A DNA stretch of 13,939 bases from Bacillota bacterium (GTDB lineage Bacteria > Bacillota_I > Bacilli_A > Acholeplasmatales > Acholeplasmataceae). The DNA is taken from positions 1 to 13,939 of the forward strand of contig JAURNN010000002.1 of assembly GCA_030830185.1 (NCBI GenBank). Reading direction: 5' to 3'. The notes under the pieces are model-generated. The model was given only the letters and a program-made list of their open reading frames with translations, was not told the origin of the DNA and ran no database searches. Positions 7,043-13,152 of this stretch are shown here, piece by piece; the stretch's first letter is position 1, and each line of letters opens with the position of its first letter. Made by a program: the position numbers and the translations under genes.

Positions 7043-7070
7043 ATTATATAATATAAAAAAAAAGAGACAA
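7043..7070 (-). promoter_or_regulatory. Promoter of ung, inside the gap terminator
   Basis: On the minus strand TTGTCT (7070-7065) and a perfect TATAAT (7048-7043) are 16 bases apart. The -35 box is part of the 3' arm of the gap terminator. Only 7 bases separate TATAAT from the ung ATG, so transcription would begin at or next to the A of the ATG. Confidence 0.55.
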
Positions 7071-7085
7071 ACAAGTTGTCTCTTT
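7055..7085 (-). terminator. Intrinsic terminator of gap
   Basis: A perfect 10-bp stem, AAAGAGACAA (7085-7076) with TTGTCTCTTT (7070-7061), 5-nt loop at 7071-7075, followed by six further Ts (7060-7055). It starts 8 bases after the gap stop codon. It has the classical rho-independent form on the minus strand; on the plus strand no gene is near. Confidence 0.88.
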
Positions 7086-7092
7086 ATGTGTA

Positions 7093-8106
7093 TTATTTAA
7101 TGAATGAAGCGAGTTTTTTAACAGTTCTTACTAATTGTGAAGTATAACTCATTTCATTATCATACCAAGCAAGTACTTTTACAAGTTGCTTGCCATTCGC
7201 TTCAACGATTTGAGTTGCTAATGAATCAAATAATGAACCGTATGATGTTCCAATGACATCTGATGAAACGATTGGATCTACTAAGTATTTTAAAGTTTCA
7301 CTTTCTTGAGCTTTAACCGCTGCATTCACTTCTTCTTTTGTCACATATTTTTTAAGTTCAACAGTTAAGTCAACGATTGAACCAGTTAACGTAGGAACAC
7401 GAAGTGCAGTTCCGTCTAAACGACCTTTTAACTCAGGAATCACAAGACCAATAGCAGCTGCTGCTCCTGTAGACGAAGGCACGATATTAAAAGCTGAAGC
7501 ACGTCCACGTCTTGAGTAAATACCACCTTTGTGAGGACTATCGACATTTGCTTGATCAGCTGTTAAAGCATGAACAGTTGTCATAAATCCTTTTTCAATA
7601 CCAAAAGCATCATTTAACGCTTTTGCAATTGGTGCTAAACAGTTGGTTGTACATGAAGCACCACTAATGATGTTTTCATTTCCGGTTAAAATATCATCAT
7701 TAACATTAAATGCAACAGTTGGTACATTTCCTTTAGCAGGTGCACTGATGACAACTTTTTTTGCACCAGCTTCTAAATGCCATCCAGCTTTTTCTTCATC
7801 TGTGAAGAATCCAGTACATTCTAATACTACATCTACTTGAAGTTCTTTCCAAGGTAATTCTTTTGGATCTTTAATTGCTGAAATAGGAATTGATTTTCCT
7901 TCAACAACTAAATTAGAACCTTCATAACTGACGGCATCAACTTTAAAGTTACCTTGAGCTGTGTCATATTTTAATAAATATGCTAGCGTTTCTGCATCTG
8001 TTAAATCATTAATCCCTACAACATCAAATTGTGGGTCTTGAGCTAACAAACGAAATGCTAGACGACCGATACGGCCAAAACCATTAATTGCGACTTTTAT
8101 AGCCAT
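7093..8106 (-). CDS. gap: Glyceraldehyde-3-phosphate dehydrogenase (NAD type)
   Basis: The glycolytic enzyme that oxidizes glyceraldehyde-3-phosphate to 1,3-bisphosphoglycerate in the cytosol. The 337 residues are full length. NAD-binding motif NGFGRIGR is at 8-15. Asp34 (INDLTD) sits at the position that selects NAD. The catalytic loop SGASCTTNCLAP (148-159) carries Cys152. His179 (TTVHAL) is the general base, and the C-terminal WYDNEMSY (314-321) is typical. The ATG at 8106 has a strong AGGAGGAAA Shine-Dalgarno. It is apparently monocistronic: a terminator follows and the CYTH gene diverges on the other side. A possible promoter and a cre-like site lie upstream. Nothing is unusual in the protein. 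Confidence 0.98.
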   Translation of the reverse strand: MAIKVAINGFGRIGRLAFRLLAQDPQFDVVGINDLTDAETLAYLLKYDTAQGNFKVDAVSYEGSNLVVEGKSIPISAIKDPKELPWKELQVDVVLECTGFFTDEEKAGWHLEAGAKKVVISAPAKGNVPTVAFNVNDDILTGNENIISGASCTTNCLAPIAKALNDAFGIEKGFMTTVHALTADQANVDSPHKGGIYSRRGRASAFNIVPSSTGAAAAIGLVIPELKGRLDGTALRVPTLTGSIVDLTVELKKYVTKEEVNAAVKAQESETLKYLVDPIVSSDVIGTSYGSLFDSLATQIVEANGKQLVKVLAWYDNEMSYTSQLVRTVKKLASFIK

Positions 8107-8161
8107 AATATTTATTTCCTCCTCGAAATTTTTATCACTTATATTCTATCATAGACATATC

Positions 8162-8190
8162 AATATATCTACAAACATCCTTAAAAACAA
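8162..8190 (-). promoter_or_regulatory. Possible gap promoter
   Basis: On the minus strand TTGTTT (8190-8185) and TATATT (8167-8162) are separated by 17 bases. This would give a leader of about 48 nt ending in the strong SD. Other AT-rich hexamers nearer the gene (TATGAT and TAGAAT around 8145-8151) are alternatives with poorer -35 partners, so the choice is uncertain. Confidence 0.4.
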
Positions 8191-8194
8191 TTTG

Positions 8195-8208
8195 TGTAAA
8201 CGTTTTAT
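8195..8208. promoter_or_regulatory. cre-like operator candidate upstream of gap
   Basis: TGTAAACGTTTTAT matches the catabolite-responsive element pattern TGWAANCGNTNWCA except at the last two positions, and is centred on the palindrome AAACGTTT. It lies just upstream of the proposed gap -35 box and between the two divergent genes. No CcpA gene is visible, so this is only a candidate. Confidence 0.25.
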
Positions 8209-8234
8209 TAAATCGTAAATTTTCTCATGTTGTT

Positions 8235-8243
8235 TGTTATAAT
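8235..8243 (+). promoter_or_regulatory. Extended -10 promoter of the CYTH gene
   Basis: TGTTATAAT is a perfect -10 box with the upstream TG of extended -10 promoters. No good -35 hexamer is found at 16-18 bases, which such promoters can tolerate. The start point would be near 8250, giving a leader of about 18 nt that carries AAAGGAG 6 bases before the ATG. Confidence 0.6.
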
Positions 8244-8267
8244 GTTTATATATGAAAGGAGACTGTT

Positions 8268-8831
8268 ATGAATCATAACCATGAACTTGAATTTAAAACC
8301 ATCATTTCTGAAGCAAACTATACTTCACTTATTGAAAATTATGTGTTAAATGATAACATTTTCCTTCAAACCAATCATTATTTTGACACTAAAGAGTTAA
8401 ATTTATCAAATCAATCTATTGTTTTAAGAATTAGACAAAAAGGGAATCGTTTTTTTAAACTTACCATAAAAAGTCAACAAGAAGATAATGCATATGAATC
8501 TCATATTTTATTAACTCCAGAGCAAGCAAAAAAAATGATTGAAGATGGATTTGAAACGAAAGATTTTTTCAATGATTTAGATTACCATGTCTATTTTGTA
8601 GCATCTATTCATAATTTTCGTGCTTCTATGCCTTATCATCAAGGAGTCATGTACATCGATCGCTGTGAGTATTGTGGAACGGTAGACTATGAGCTTGAAT
8701 ATGAAGTCACTGAATTTGAAGAGGGTTATCAACAGTTTCTACTCTTTTTAGAAAAACATCAAATTTCAAAGATAAATACGAGAAGAAAAAGTGATCGTGC
8801 ACTTAGTTGCTCAATTCATATTAAAAAATGA
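8268..8831 (+). CDS. CYTH-domain protein (triphosphate tunnel metalloenzyme, YjbK-like)
   Basis: A 187-residue member of the CYTH/triphosphate tunnel superfamily, whose enzymes hydrolyse triphosphates with divalent metals inside a beta barrel. Some are thiamine triphosphatases, inorganic triphosphatases or adenylate cyclases. The N-terminal signature ExExK is present as Glu6, Glu8 and Lys10. Basic residues that line the tunnel follow: LRIRQKG (53-59), Lys64, Lys68 and Arg118. The acidic C-terminal pair ELE (142-144) and RRKSDRAL (172-179) complete the pattern, so the active site looks intact. The physiological substrate cannot be told. In Bacillus, yjbK lies in the same region as spx and pepF, the genes found here downstream. 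Cytosolic, no signal peptide. Its TGA stop lies within the terminator stem. Confidence 0.85.
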   Translation: MNHNHELEFKTIISEANYTSLIENYVLNDNIFLQTNHYFDTKELNLSNQSIVLRIRQKGNRFFKLTIKSQQEDNAYESHILLTPEQAKKMIEDGFETKDFFNDLDYHVYFVASIHNFRASMPYHQGVMYIDRCEYCGTVDYELEYEVTEFEEGYQQFLLFLEKHQISKINTRRKSDRALSCSIHIKK

Positions 8832-8851
8832 CCTTAACAAGGTCATTTTTT
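8823..8851. terminator. Bidirectional terminator between the CYTH gene and spx
   Basis: A perfect 13-bp stem, AAAAAATGACCTT (8823-8835) with AAGGTCATTTTTT (8839-8851), and a 3-nt loop. A-tract and T-tract flank the GC core on both strands, so it can work in both directions. The TGA stop of the CYTH gene (8829-8831) is inside the stem, and the spx TAA (8853-8851) begins at its edge. Confidence 0.9.
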
Positions 8852-9312
8852 TATGAATTTAATTCTTCACTTTGCATTTCATCAAAATAGCGTTTTAAAG
8901 CAGTTTGGTAATCACAAATTTCTCCAGTTGGACAATCGATACCCATAATGAGTTCTCTAAGACGTTTAGGAATAAACACTCTTATTTCTTCTTCATTATA
9001 TCCAACTTGCATTTTTTCACCATCTAAAATAATTGGTCTTTTGAGTACAGAAGGATGGTCAATGATGAATTGCTTTAACTCACTCATTTTCATATCTTCA
9101 ACATCAAGTGATTCTTCTTTAAATATTTTAGAACGTGTAGAGATAATATCTTCGAACCCGTTTTCAGCGTTTGATAACATTTTATCAATATCTTCTATTG
9201 TGATACGTTGACTGAAAAGATTTTTCTCATCATATTTAATTTTGTGATCATCTAACCATTTTTTCGCTTTCCGACAAGATGAACAACTAGGTGTTGTAAA
9301 AATCGTAATCAT
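8851..9312 (-). CDS. spx: Spx family redox regulator with a C-terminal extension
   Basis: Spx is an ArsC-fold protein that binds the alpha C-terminal domain of RNA polymerase and redirects transcription under thiol stress. Numbered from ATG 9312-9310, the redox switch CSSC occupies Cys10 and Cys13 as in Bacillus Spx. Gly52, Arg60 and Arg92, positions important there, are also conserved. ISTRSKIF (57-64), KRPIILDG (91-98) and QVGYNEEEIRVF (102-113) are strongly Spx-like. It has 153 residues against about 131, with an extra C-terminal piece holding Cys127 and Cys133. AAAGGAGG sits 5 bases before ATG 9312 and fixes this start; an upstream in-frame extension to 9357 would translate the leader. 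A strong promoter precedes it. An ArsC-like reductase is less likely, given the RNA polymerase-contact residues. Confidence 0.93.
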   Translation of the reverse strand: MITIFTTPSCSSCRKAKKWLDDHKIKYDEKNLFSQRITIEDIDKMLSNAENGFEDIISTRSKIFKEESLDVEDMKMSELKQFIIDHPSVLKRPIILDGEKMQVGYNEEEIRVFIPKRLRELIMGIDCPTGEICDYQTALKRYFDEMQSEELNS

Positions 9313-9330
9313 GTCTTCCTCCTTTAAAGA

Positions 9331-9362
9331 GATAGGTTTCATCCTATAGCACAACATAGGTT
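9331..9362 (-). promoter_or_regulatory. spx leader with two mutually exclusive small hairpins
   Basis: The leader (about 9377-9313) has a direct repeat AACCTAT (minus 9362-9356 and 9338-9332) with ATAGG (9347-9343) between. ATAGG can pair with either CCTAT, forming a 5-bp hairpin with an 8-nt or a 6-nt loop, but not both at once. The SD at 9318-9325 is free in either. The stems are short, so a regulatory role is uncertain. Confidence 0.3.
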
Positions 9363-9383
9363 ATCGAACATACCTGCGAAGTC

Positions 9384-9412
9384 ATTATATAACGTGATAT
9401 GTCATGATGCAA
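9384..9412 (-). promoter_or_regulatory. Promoter of spx
   Basis: On the minus strand TTGCAT (9412-9407) and a perfect TATAAT (9389-9384) are separated by 17 bases. Predicted start near 9377, leader about 65 nt. The -35 hexamer is identical to that of rpsB. Confidence 0.75.
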
Positions 9413-9461
9413 CCTCAATTTGACATTTTTGTAACAAATTACATATTTTTTCATTGTTTTT

Positions 9462-9491
9462 TTCATAGTTAAGGCGTTTTTTTGTTATAAT
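9462..9491 (+). promoter_or_regulatory. Promoter of pepF-trpS
   Basis: TATAAT at 9486-9491 has an upstream TG (TGTTATAAT, extended -10) and a partial -35, TTCATA (9462-9467), 18 bases away. A consensus TTGACA occurs further upstream at 9420-9425, with only TATTTT 18 bases downstream; it could be a second weaker start. Confidence 0.6.
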
Positions 9492-9520
9492 AAAATAAAT
9501 TATTCGAAAGGACATCAATT

Positions 9521-11281
9521 ATGTCAACATGGAATTTAACCCCATTTTATGAGAATGAAGCGCTCTGGGAAGAAGGTTTTCAAGAATTTAAAACTTCAGT
9601 TGAAACATTAAGTTCATTTAAAGGCTCCCTAAATACAAAAAAAGGTTTAAAAGATTTTTATGTTTTTGAAGAAACATTAACTAAGTTATTTTATCGTTTA
9701 TATGGATATATCCATCTTAAAAGTGATCTCAATCTAAAAGATCAATCCTTACAAGCGAAAACTCAACAACTCATGGCTGTCATTTCAAAAGTCAATCAAC
9801 TTTCATCTTTTGTAAGCCCCGAACTCATTGGTTTAGGAAAAGATCACGTCATGTCATTACTAGAAGGCGATGACTTTTTATCAGCATACCGCTTTCCATT
9901 AGAAAAATTATTTCATCAACAAGCACATGTTTTAGATGAAAAATCTGAAGGCTTGCTCGCTAATTTTTCTTCAACTCGTCGATTGCCTTCTTCTTTACAC
10001 CAAGCACTTGCAATCATTGATAGAGAAGATGAAGAAGTGACTTTTAAAGATGGTTCAGTTAAAAAAGTGGGATCTTCAAATTGGACATCTCTCATTGGTG
10101 AACTTGATAATGCTGAAGATCGTAAACAAGTTTTTGAAGCAACATTTAGACGTTATGAACAAAATAAATCCGCGTTTGCAGCAACTTACCAACTCGTATT
10201 AATGAATTTAAAAGCGAATGTCCAATCAAGAGGCTATGGTTCTTCTTTAGAAGCAGCACTTCATGGAAATAATATTCCAACTTCAGTGTTTCATAATCTA
10301 AAAGATGTGGCTTATGAAAACACAGATCCAATTAAAAGATATATGAATATTCGTAAAAAACATCTTAATTTAGAGGATTATCATACGTATGACCGATTTT
10401 TACACCTTGTTAAAGACACCAATAGTTATCCATATGAAGAAGCAAGACAATTATTTTTTGATGCATTAGAAGGGTATGATGAAGAATTCAAGACAAATCA
10501 AATCGAAGCTCTAGCTGATGGTTATGTAGATGCGTATCCAAAAGATGGGAAAAGAACAGGTGCGTATTCTTCTGGTTTATATGGATTTCACCCTTATATC
10601 CTTTTAAATCATGATGATACATTATCTTCAGTAATGACACTTGCTCATGAAGCTGGACATTCTGCACATACGATATTTTCAAATGCAGCCCAACCAATGG
10701 CAATTGCAGATTATACGATATTTGTTGCTGAAATTGCATCGACATTTAATGAGCAAGTCTTACAAGATCATTTAATCAAAATTGCAAAAACAAAAGAACA
10801 AAAAATTGTTTTATTAGAAACAGCAATCGATAGAATTATGGCAACCTTCTACCGTCAAACATTATTTGCAACCTATGAGTTTTTAGCAAATGAAAAAGCA
10901 ATGAATGGTGAACCAATCACATCTGAATCACTCTCACAAATCATGATTGACCTTTATAAACATTACTATGATTTAGATATTACAAAAGAAGTATATAAAC
11001 CTTATGTTTGGGCATATATTCCTCATTTATTCCATACACCTTACTATGTATATCAATATGCAACATCATACAGTGCCTCTTTTAAAATTTATAGTGATGT
11101 TAAAAATGGTGTCCCGAATGCCATGGAAAATTATAAAGCCATGCTTAAATCAGGTGGTAGTGCCTATCCAGTTGATCAAGCAAAACTCGCTGGCGCAGAT
11201 TTAACTCAAAAAGAAACGTTTACGGCAGTTGTAACAAGATTACACGAATTATTAGATGAATTAGAAGCTGCATTAGCATAA
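9521..11281 (+). CDS. pepF: Oligoendopeptidase F (M3 family zinc metallopeptidase)
   Basis: A cytosolic zinc peptidase that cleaves short peptides (about 7-17 residues in characterized PepF enzymes), serving peptide turnover. The 586 residues match the family (about 600). Zinc and catalytic residues are intact: HEAGH at 376-380 (ligands His376 and His380, catalytic Glu377) and the third ligand Glu404 in FVAEIAST (401-408). The substrate-side segment HTPYYVYQYATSYSAS (505-520) is typical of M3B enzymes. The N-terminal helical part (about 1-200) is the usual substrate-channel domain. There is no signal peptide. ATG 9521 is preceded by GAAAGGA about 8 bases away. trpS follows after 10 bases with its SD abutting the pepF stop, so the two are co-transcribed. 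In Bacillus pepF (yjbG) lies near spx and trpS as well. Confidence 0.96.
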   Translation: MSTWNLTPFYENEALWEEGFQEFKTSVETLSSFKGSLNTKKGLKDFYVFEETLTKLFYRLYGYIHLKSDLNLKDQSLQAKTQQLMAVISKVNQLSSFVSPELIGLGKDHVMSLLEGDDFLSAYRFPLEKLFHQQAHVLDEKSEGLLANFSSTRRLPSSLHQALAIIDREDEEVTFKDGSVKKVGSSNWTSLIGELDNAEDRKQVFEATFRRYEQNKSAFAATYQLVLMNLKANVQSRGYGSSLEAALHGNNIPTSVFHNLKDVAYENTDPIKRYMNIRKKHLNLEDYHTYDRFLHLVKDTNSYPYEEARQLFFDALEGYDEEFKTNQIEALADGYVDAYPKDGKRTGAYSSGLYGFHPYILLNHDDTLSSVMTLAHEAGHSAHTIFSNAAQPMAIADYTIFVAEIASTFNEQVLQDHLIKIAKTKEQKIVLLETAIDRIMATFYRQTLFATYEFLANEKAMNGEPITSESLSQIMIDLYKHYYDLDITKEVYKPYVWAYIPHLFHTPYYVYQYATSYSASFKIYSDVKNGVPNAMENYKAMLKSGGSAYPVDQAKLAGADLTQKETFTAVVTRLHELLDELEAALA

Positions 11282-11291
11282 AAGGAGCATT

Positions 11292-12281
11292 ATGAGATTA
11301 GTCTCAGGAATTAAACCAACAGGTGGACTAACACTTGGTAACTACATCGGTGCAATCAAACAATTTGTACAACTTCAAGATGAACTCAAAGATGCTGAGA
11401 TGTTTATTTTTATTGCTGATTTACATGCCATCACAACACCGATTGAGAAGCAAACACTTAAAAAAAACATTAAAGAAATCGCAGCTTTATACATTGCTTG
11501 TGGCTTAGATCCTGAAAGAGTCACACTTTTTGTTCAATCAGAATTACCAGAACATAATCAACTCGCTTATGTGATGGAGTCGACAGTATACATGGGTGAA
11601 CTTGAACGTATGACACAATTTAAAGATAAACGTCAGAAACTAGAGGAAGGCTTAAGAGGATCATTATTTACATATCCAGCACTCATGGCTGCAGATATAT
11701 TATTATATGATGCTGATCTTGTTCCCGTTGGTGAAGATCAAAAACAACATTTAGAACTCACACGTGATCTTGCGATACGTTTCAACAATTTGTATGGTGA
11801 CACGTTTGTTGTTCCAAAAGGATATCAACCAAAAACTGGTGCAAAAATTAAATCGCTAACTGAACCCACTAAAAAAATGGATAAATCTTCAGATAATCAA
11901 AAATCTTATATTTTATTACTTGATGATTTAGCTCAAATAAAAAACAAAATCAAATCTGCAGTTACTGATTCTGATGGACATATTGCCTATGATATCGAAA
12001 ACAAACCAGGAATCTCAAATTTACTCACTATTGATGCTTCCCTCTTGTCAACAACAATTGAAGAGCGCGTCAATTTCTATAAAAATGTTTCGTATCAAGA
12101 TTTTAAATTAAGCGTAGCTGAACATGTAATTGATGCTTTAAGACCCATCCAAGAAAAATTCAATGTCCTTATCAATGATCCAAAGTTAGATGACATACTT
12201 GATCAAGGTCGAGATAAAGCAAAACAAATTGCTTATAAAAAAATACAAAAAGTATATAAGAAAATAGGATTTTTAAGATAA
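11292..12281 (+). CDS. trpS: Tryptophanyl-tRNA synthetase
   Basis: A class I synthetase that charges tRNA-Trp. The 329 residues are full length for the bacterial enzyme. The HIGH-type motif appears as TLGNYIGA (14-21) after SGIKPTGG, the usual TrpRS variant. The MGELERMTQFKDK segment (101-113), GEDQKQHLELTRDLA (147-161) and the KMSKS loop as KMDKS (195-199) are all present. The second motif has Asp where most have Ser, a change seen among synthetases and not expected to inactivate it. Start ATG 11292 has AAAGGAG 4-5 bases upstream, directly at the pepF stop. No T-box leader precedes it. Its TAA lies inside the downstream terminator. The standard code (TGG for Trp, TGA as stop) applies in this window. 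Confidence 0.97.
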   Translation: MRLVSGIKPTGGLTLGNYIGAIKQFVQLQDELKDAEMFIFIADLHAITTPIEKQTLKKNIKEIAALYIACGLDPERVTLFVQSELPEHNQLAYVMESTVYMGELERMTQFKDKRQKLEEGLRGSLFTYPALMAADILLYDADLVPVGEDQKQHLELTRDLAIRFNNLYGDTFVVPKGYQPKTGAKIKSLTEPTKKMDKSSDNQKSYILLLDDLAQIKNKIKSAVTDSDGHIAYDIENKPGISNLLTIDASLLSTTIEERVNFYKNVSYQDFKLSVAEHVIDALRPIQEKFNVLINDPKLDDILDQGRDKAKQIAYKKIQKVYKKIGFLR

Positions 12282-12316
12282 AAAAAAGACATCAATAAAT
12301 GTCTTTTTTTTATCTT
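12275..12316. terminator. Bidirectional terminator between trpS and dagK
   Basis: A perfect 18-bp stem, 12275-12292 with 12299-12316, and a 6-nt loop (CAATAA). GACAT/ATGTC forms the top, and eight A:T pairs give the A and T tracts needed on both strands. The trpS TAA (12279-12281) and the dagK TAA (12312-12310) both lie inside the stem. Confidence 0.92.
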
Positions 12317-13149
12317 TTAATATGTAAATGTGTCAATGTTGCTGTGACTTCACCATCATACTGAGCATACGTTTTCTGAGTAGACTGAATGAGGATTTCT
12401 GACGCTTTATAAAATGAAACATACGATTTAAATATTTTGTGCCAACCTAAATAAATTGTCGGGAAAATAACAAATAACAACCATTTAGGACACTTTTTAA
12501 CAACCACCACTTCTAGCGTTTTATGATTTCTATTTGCTTGTGGTGCAATTTTCATGCCACCACCAAAATATTTAGAATGCATGACTGCAATAAGCCATGT
12601 TGTATCAATATTAAAAAATGGTTTTTGATCTAATTTAAGTTTTGTTTGTATTGGTTTAAAATTTTTTAATCCTTTTAATGTGGCTTTAAAAAACCCTAAT
12701 TTGGTTTTTTTTGAACGATTTTCTTCAACAATATGACCAACATACCCATCAAGTCCCAATCCAACACCATTGATAAAGTACTTTTTTTGATTGTTTTCAA
12801 TAACATGTGGTAAATCTTTTAACGCTTCTTTGACGGGAATCATTTTTAATCTTGTTTCCATACTTCTTAAAAAATCATTACCTGTACCGGCTTGAATCAT
12901 ATATACTTCTTGTTTGACAAGGTGAATTTGAACACGATTGACAAGTTGATGAAGTGTCCCATCTCCGCCAACAATGATAAACCGATCTTCTGTTTTAAAT
13001 TGACCTAGAAATAGATACGCATCTCCAATTGTTAAGACATCTTTAAAAACGACCGCATGACCTTCTTTGCGAACCATTTTTTCAATTTTATTTAATAATT
13101 TTTGATTGTTTCCTAATCGGGATTTAGGATTATATAAGATTATTGTCAT
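12310..13149 (-). CDS. Diacylglycerol kinase family lipid kinase
   Basis: A soluble, membrane-associating lipid kinase of the DAGK catalytic family (DgkB/YegS type), probably phosphorylating diacylglycerol to phosphatidate and so recycling lipid. In the 279 residues the nucleotide motif GGDGT is at 61-65, followed by QAGTGNDFLRS (86-96), NGVGLGLDGYV (127-137), YFGGGMKIAPQA (194-205) and the C-terminal DGE (265-267), all characteristic. Length is slightly under the common 290-310. A hydrophobic run, WLLFVIFPTIYLGW (223-236), could touch the membrane. Its ATG is 3 bases after the tyrS TAA with no clear Shine-Dalgarno, so translation may depend on re-initiation after tyrS. Substrate (diacylglycerol, sphingoid base or another lipid) cannot be settled from sequence. 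Confidence 0.88.
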   Translation of the reverse strand: MTIILYNPKSRLGNNQKLLNKIEKMVRKEGHAVVFKDVLTIGDAYLFLGQFKTEDRFIIVGGDGTLHQLVNRVQIHLVKQEVYMIQAGTGNDFLRSMETRLKMIPVKEALKDLPHVIENNQKKYFINGVGLGLDGYVGHIVEENRSKKTKLGFFKATLKGLKNFKPIQTKLKLDQKPFFNIDTTWLIAVMHSKYFGGGMKIAPQANRNHKTLEVVVVKKCPKWLLFVIFPTIYLGWHKIFKSYVSFYKASEILIQSTQKTYAQYDGEVTATLTHLHIKR

Positions 13150-13152
13150 GGT

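Noticed and set aside
7036..7074. N-terminal extension of Ung starting at TTG 7074
   Set aside because: It begins inside the gap terminator, would encode a hydrophobic stretch unknown in Ung, and has no ribosome binding site; ATG 7035 matches the Bacillus Ung N-terminus.
9313..9357. N-terminal extension of Spx up to 9357
   Set aside because: The SD AAAGGAGG directly serves ATG 9312, and only that start places the CXXC at positions 10 and 13 as in Spx.
10146..11204. Alternative frames within pepF (10146-10331, 10488-10745, 11004-11204)
   Set aside because: pepF is intact in its own frame with all catalytic residues; these have no start signals or recognizable domains.
11282..11291. T-box riboswitch before trpS
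   Set aside because: Only 10 bases separate pepF and trpS; there is no room for one, and none is seen before pepF.
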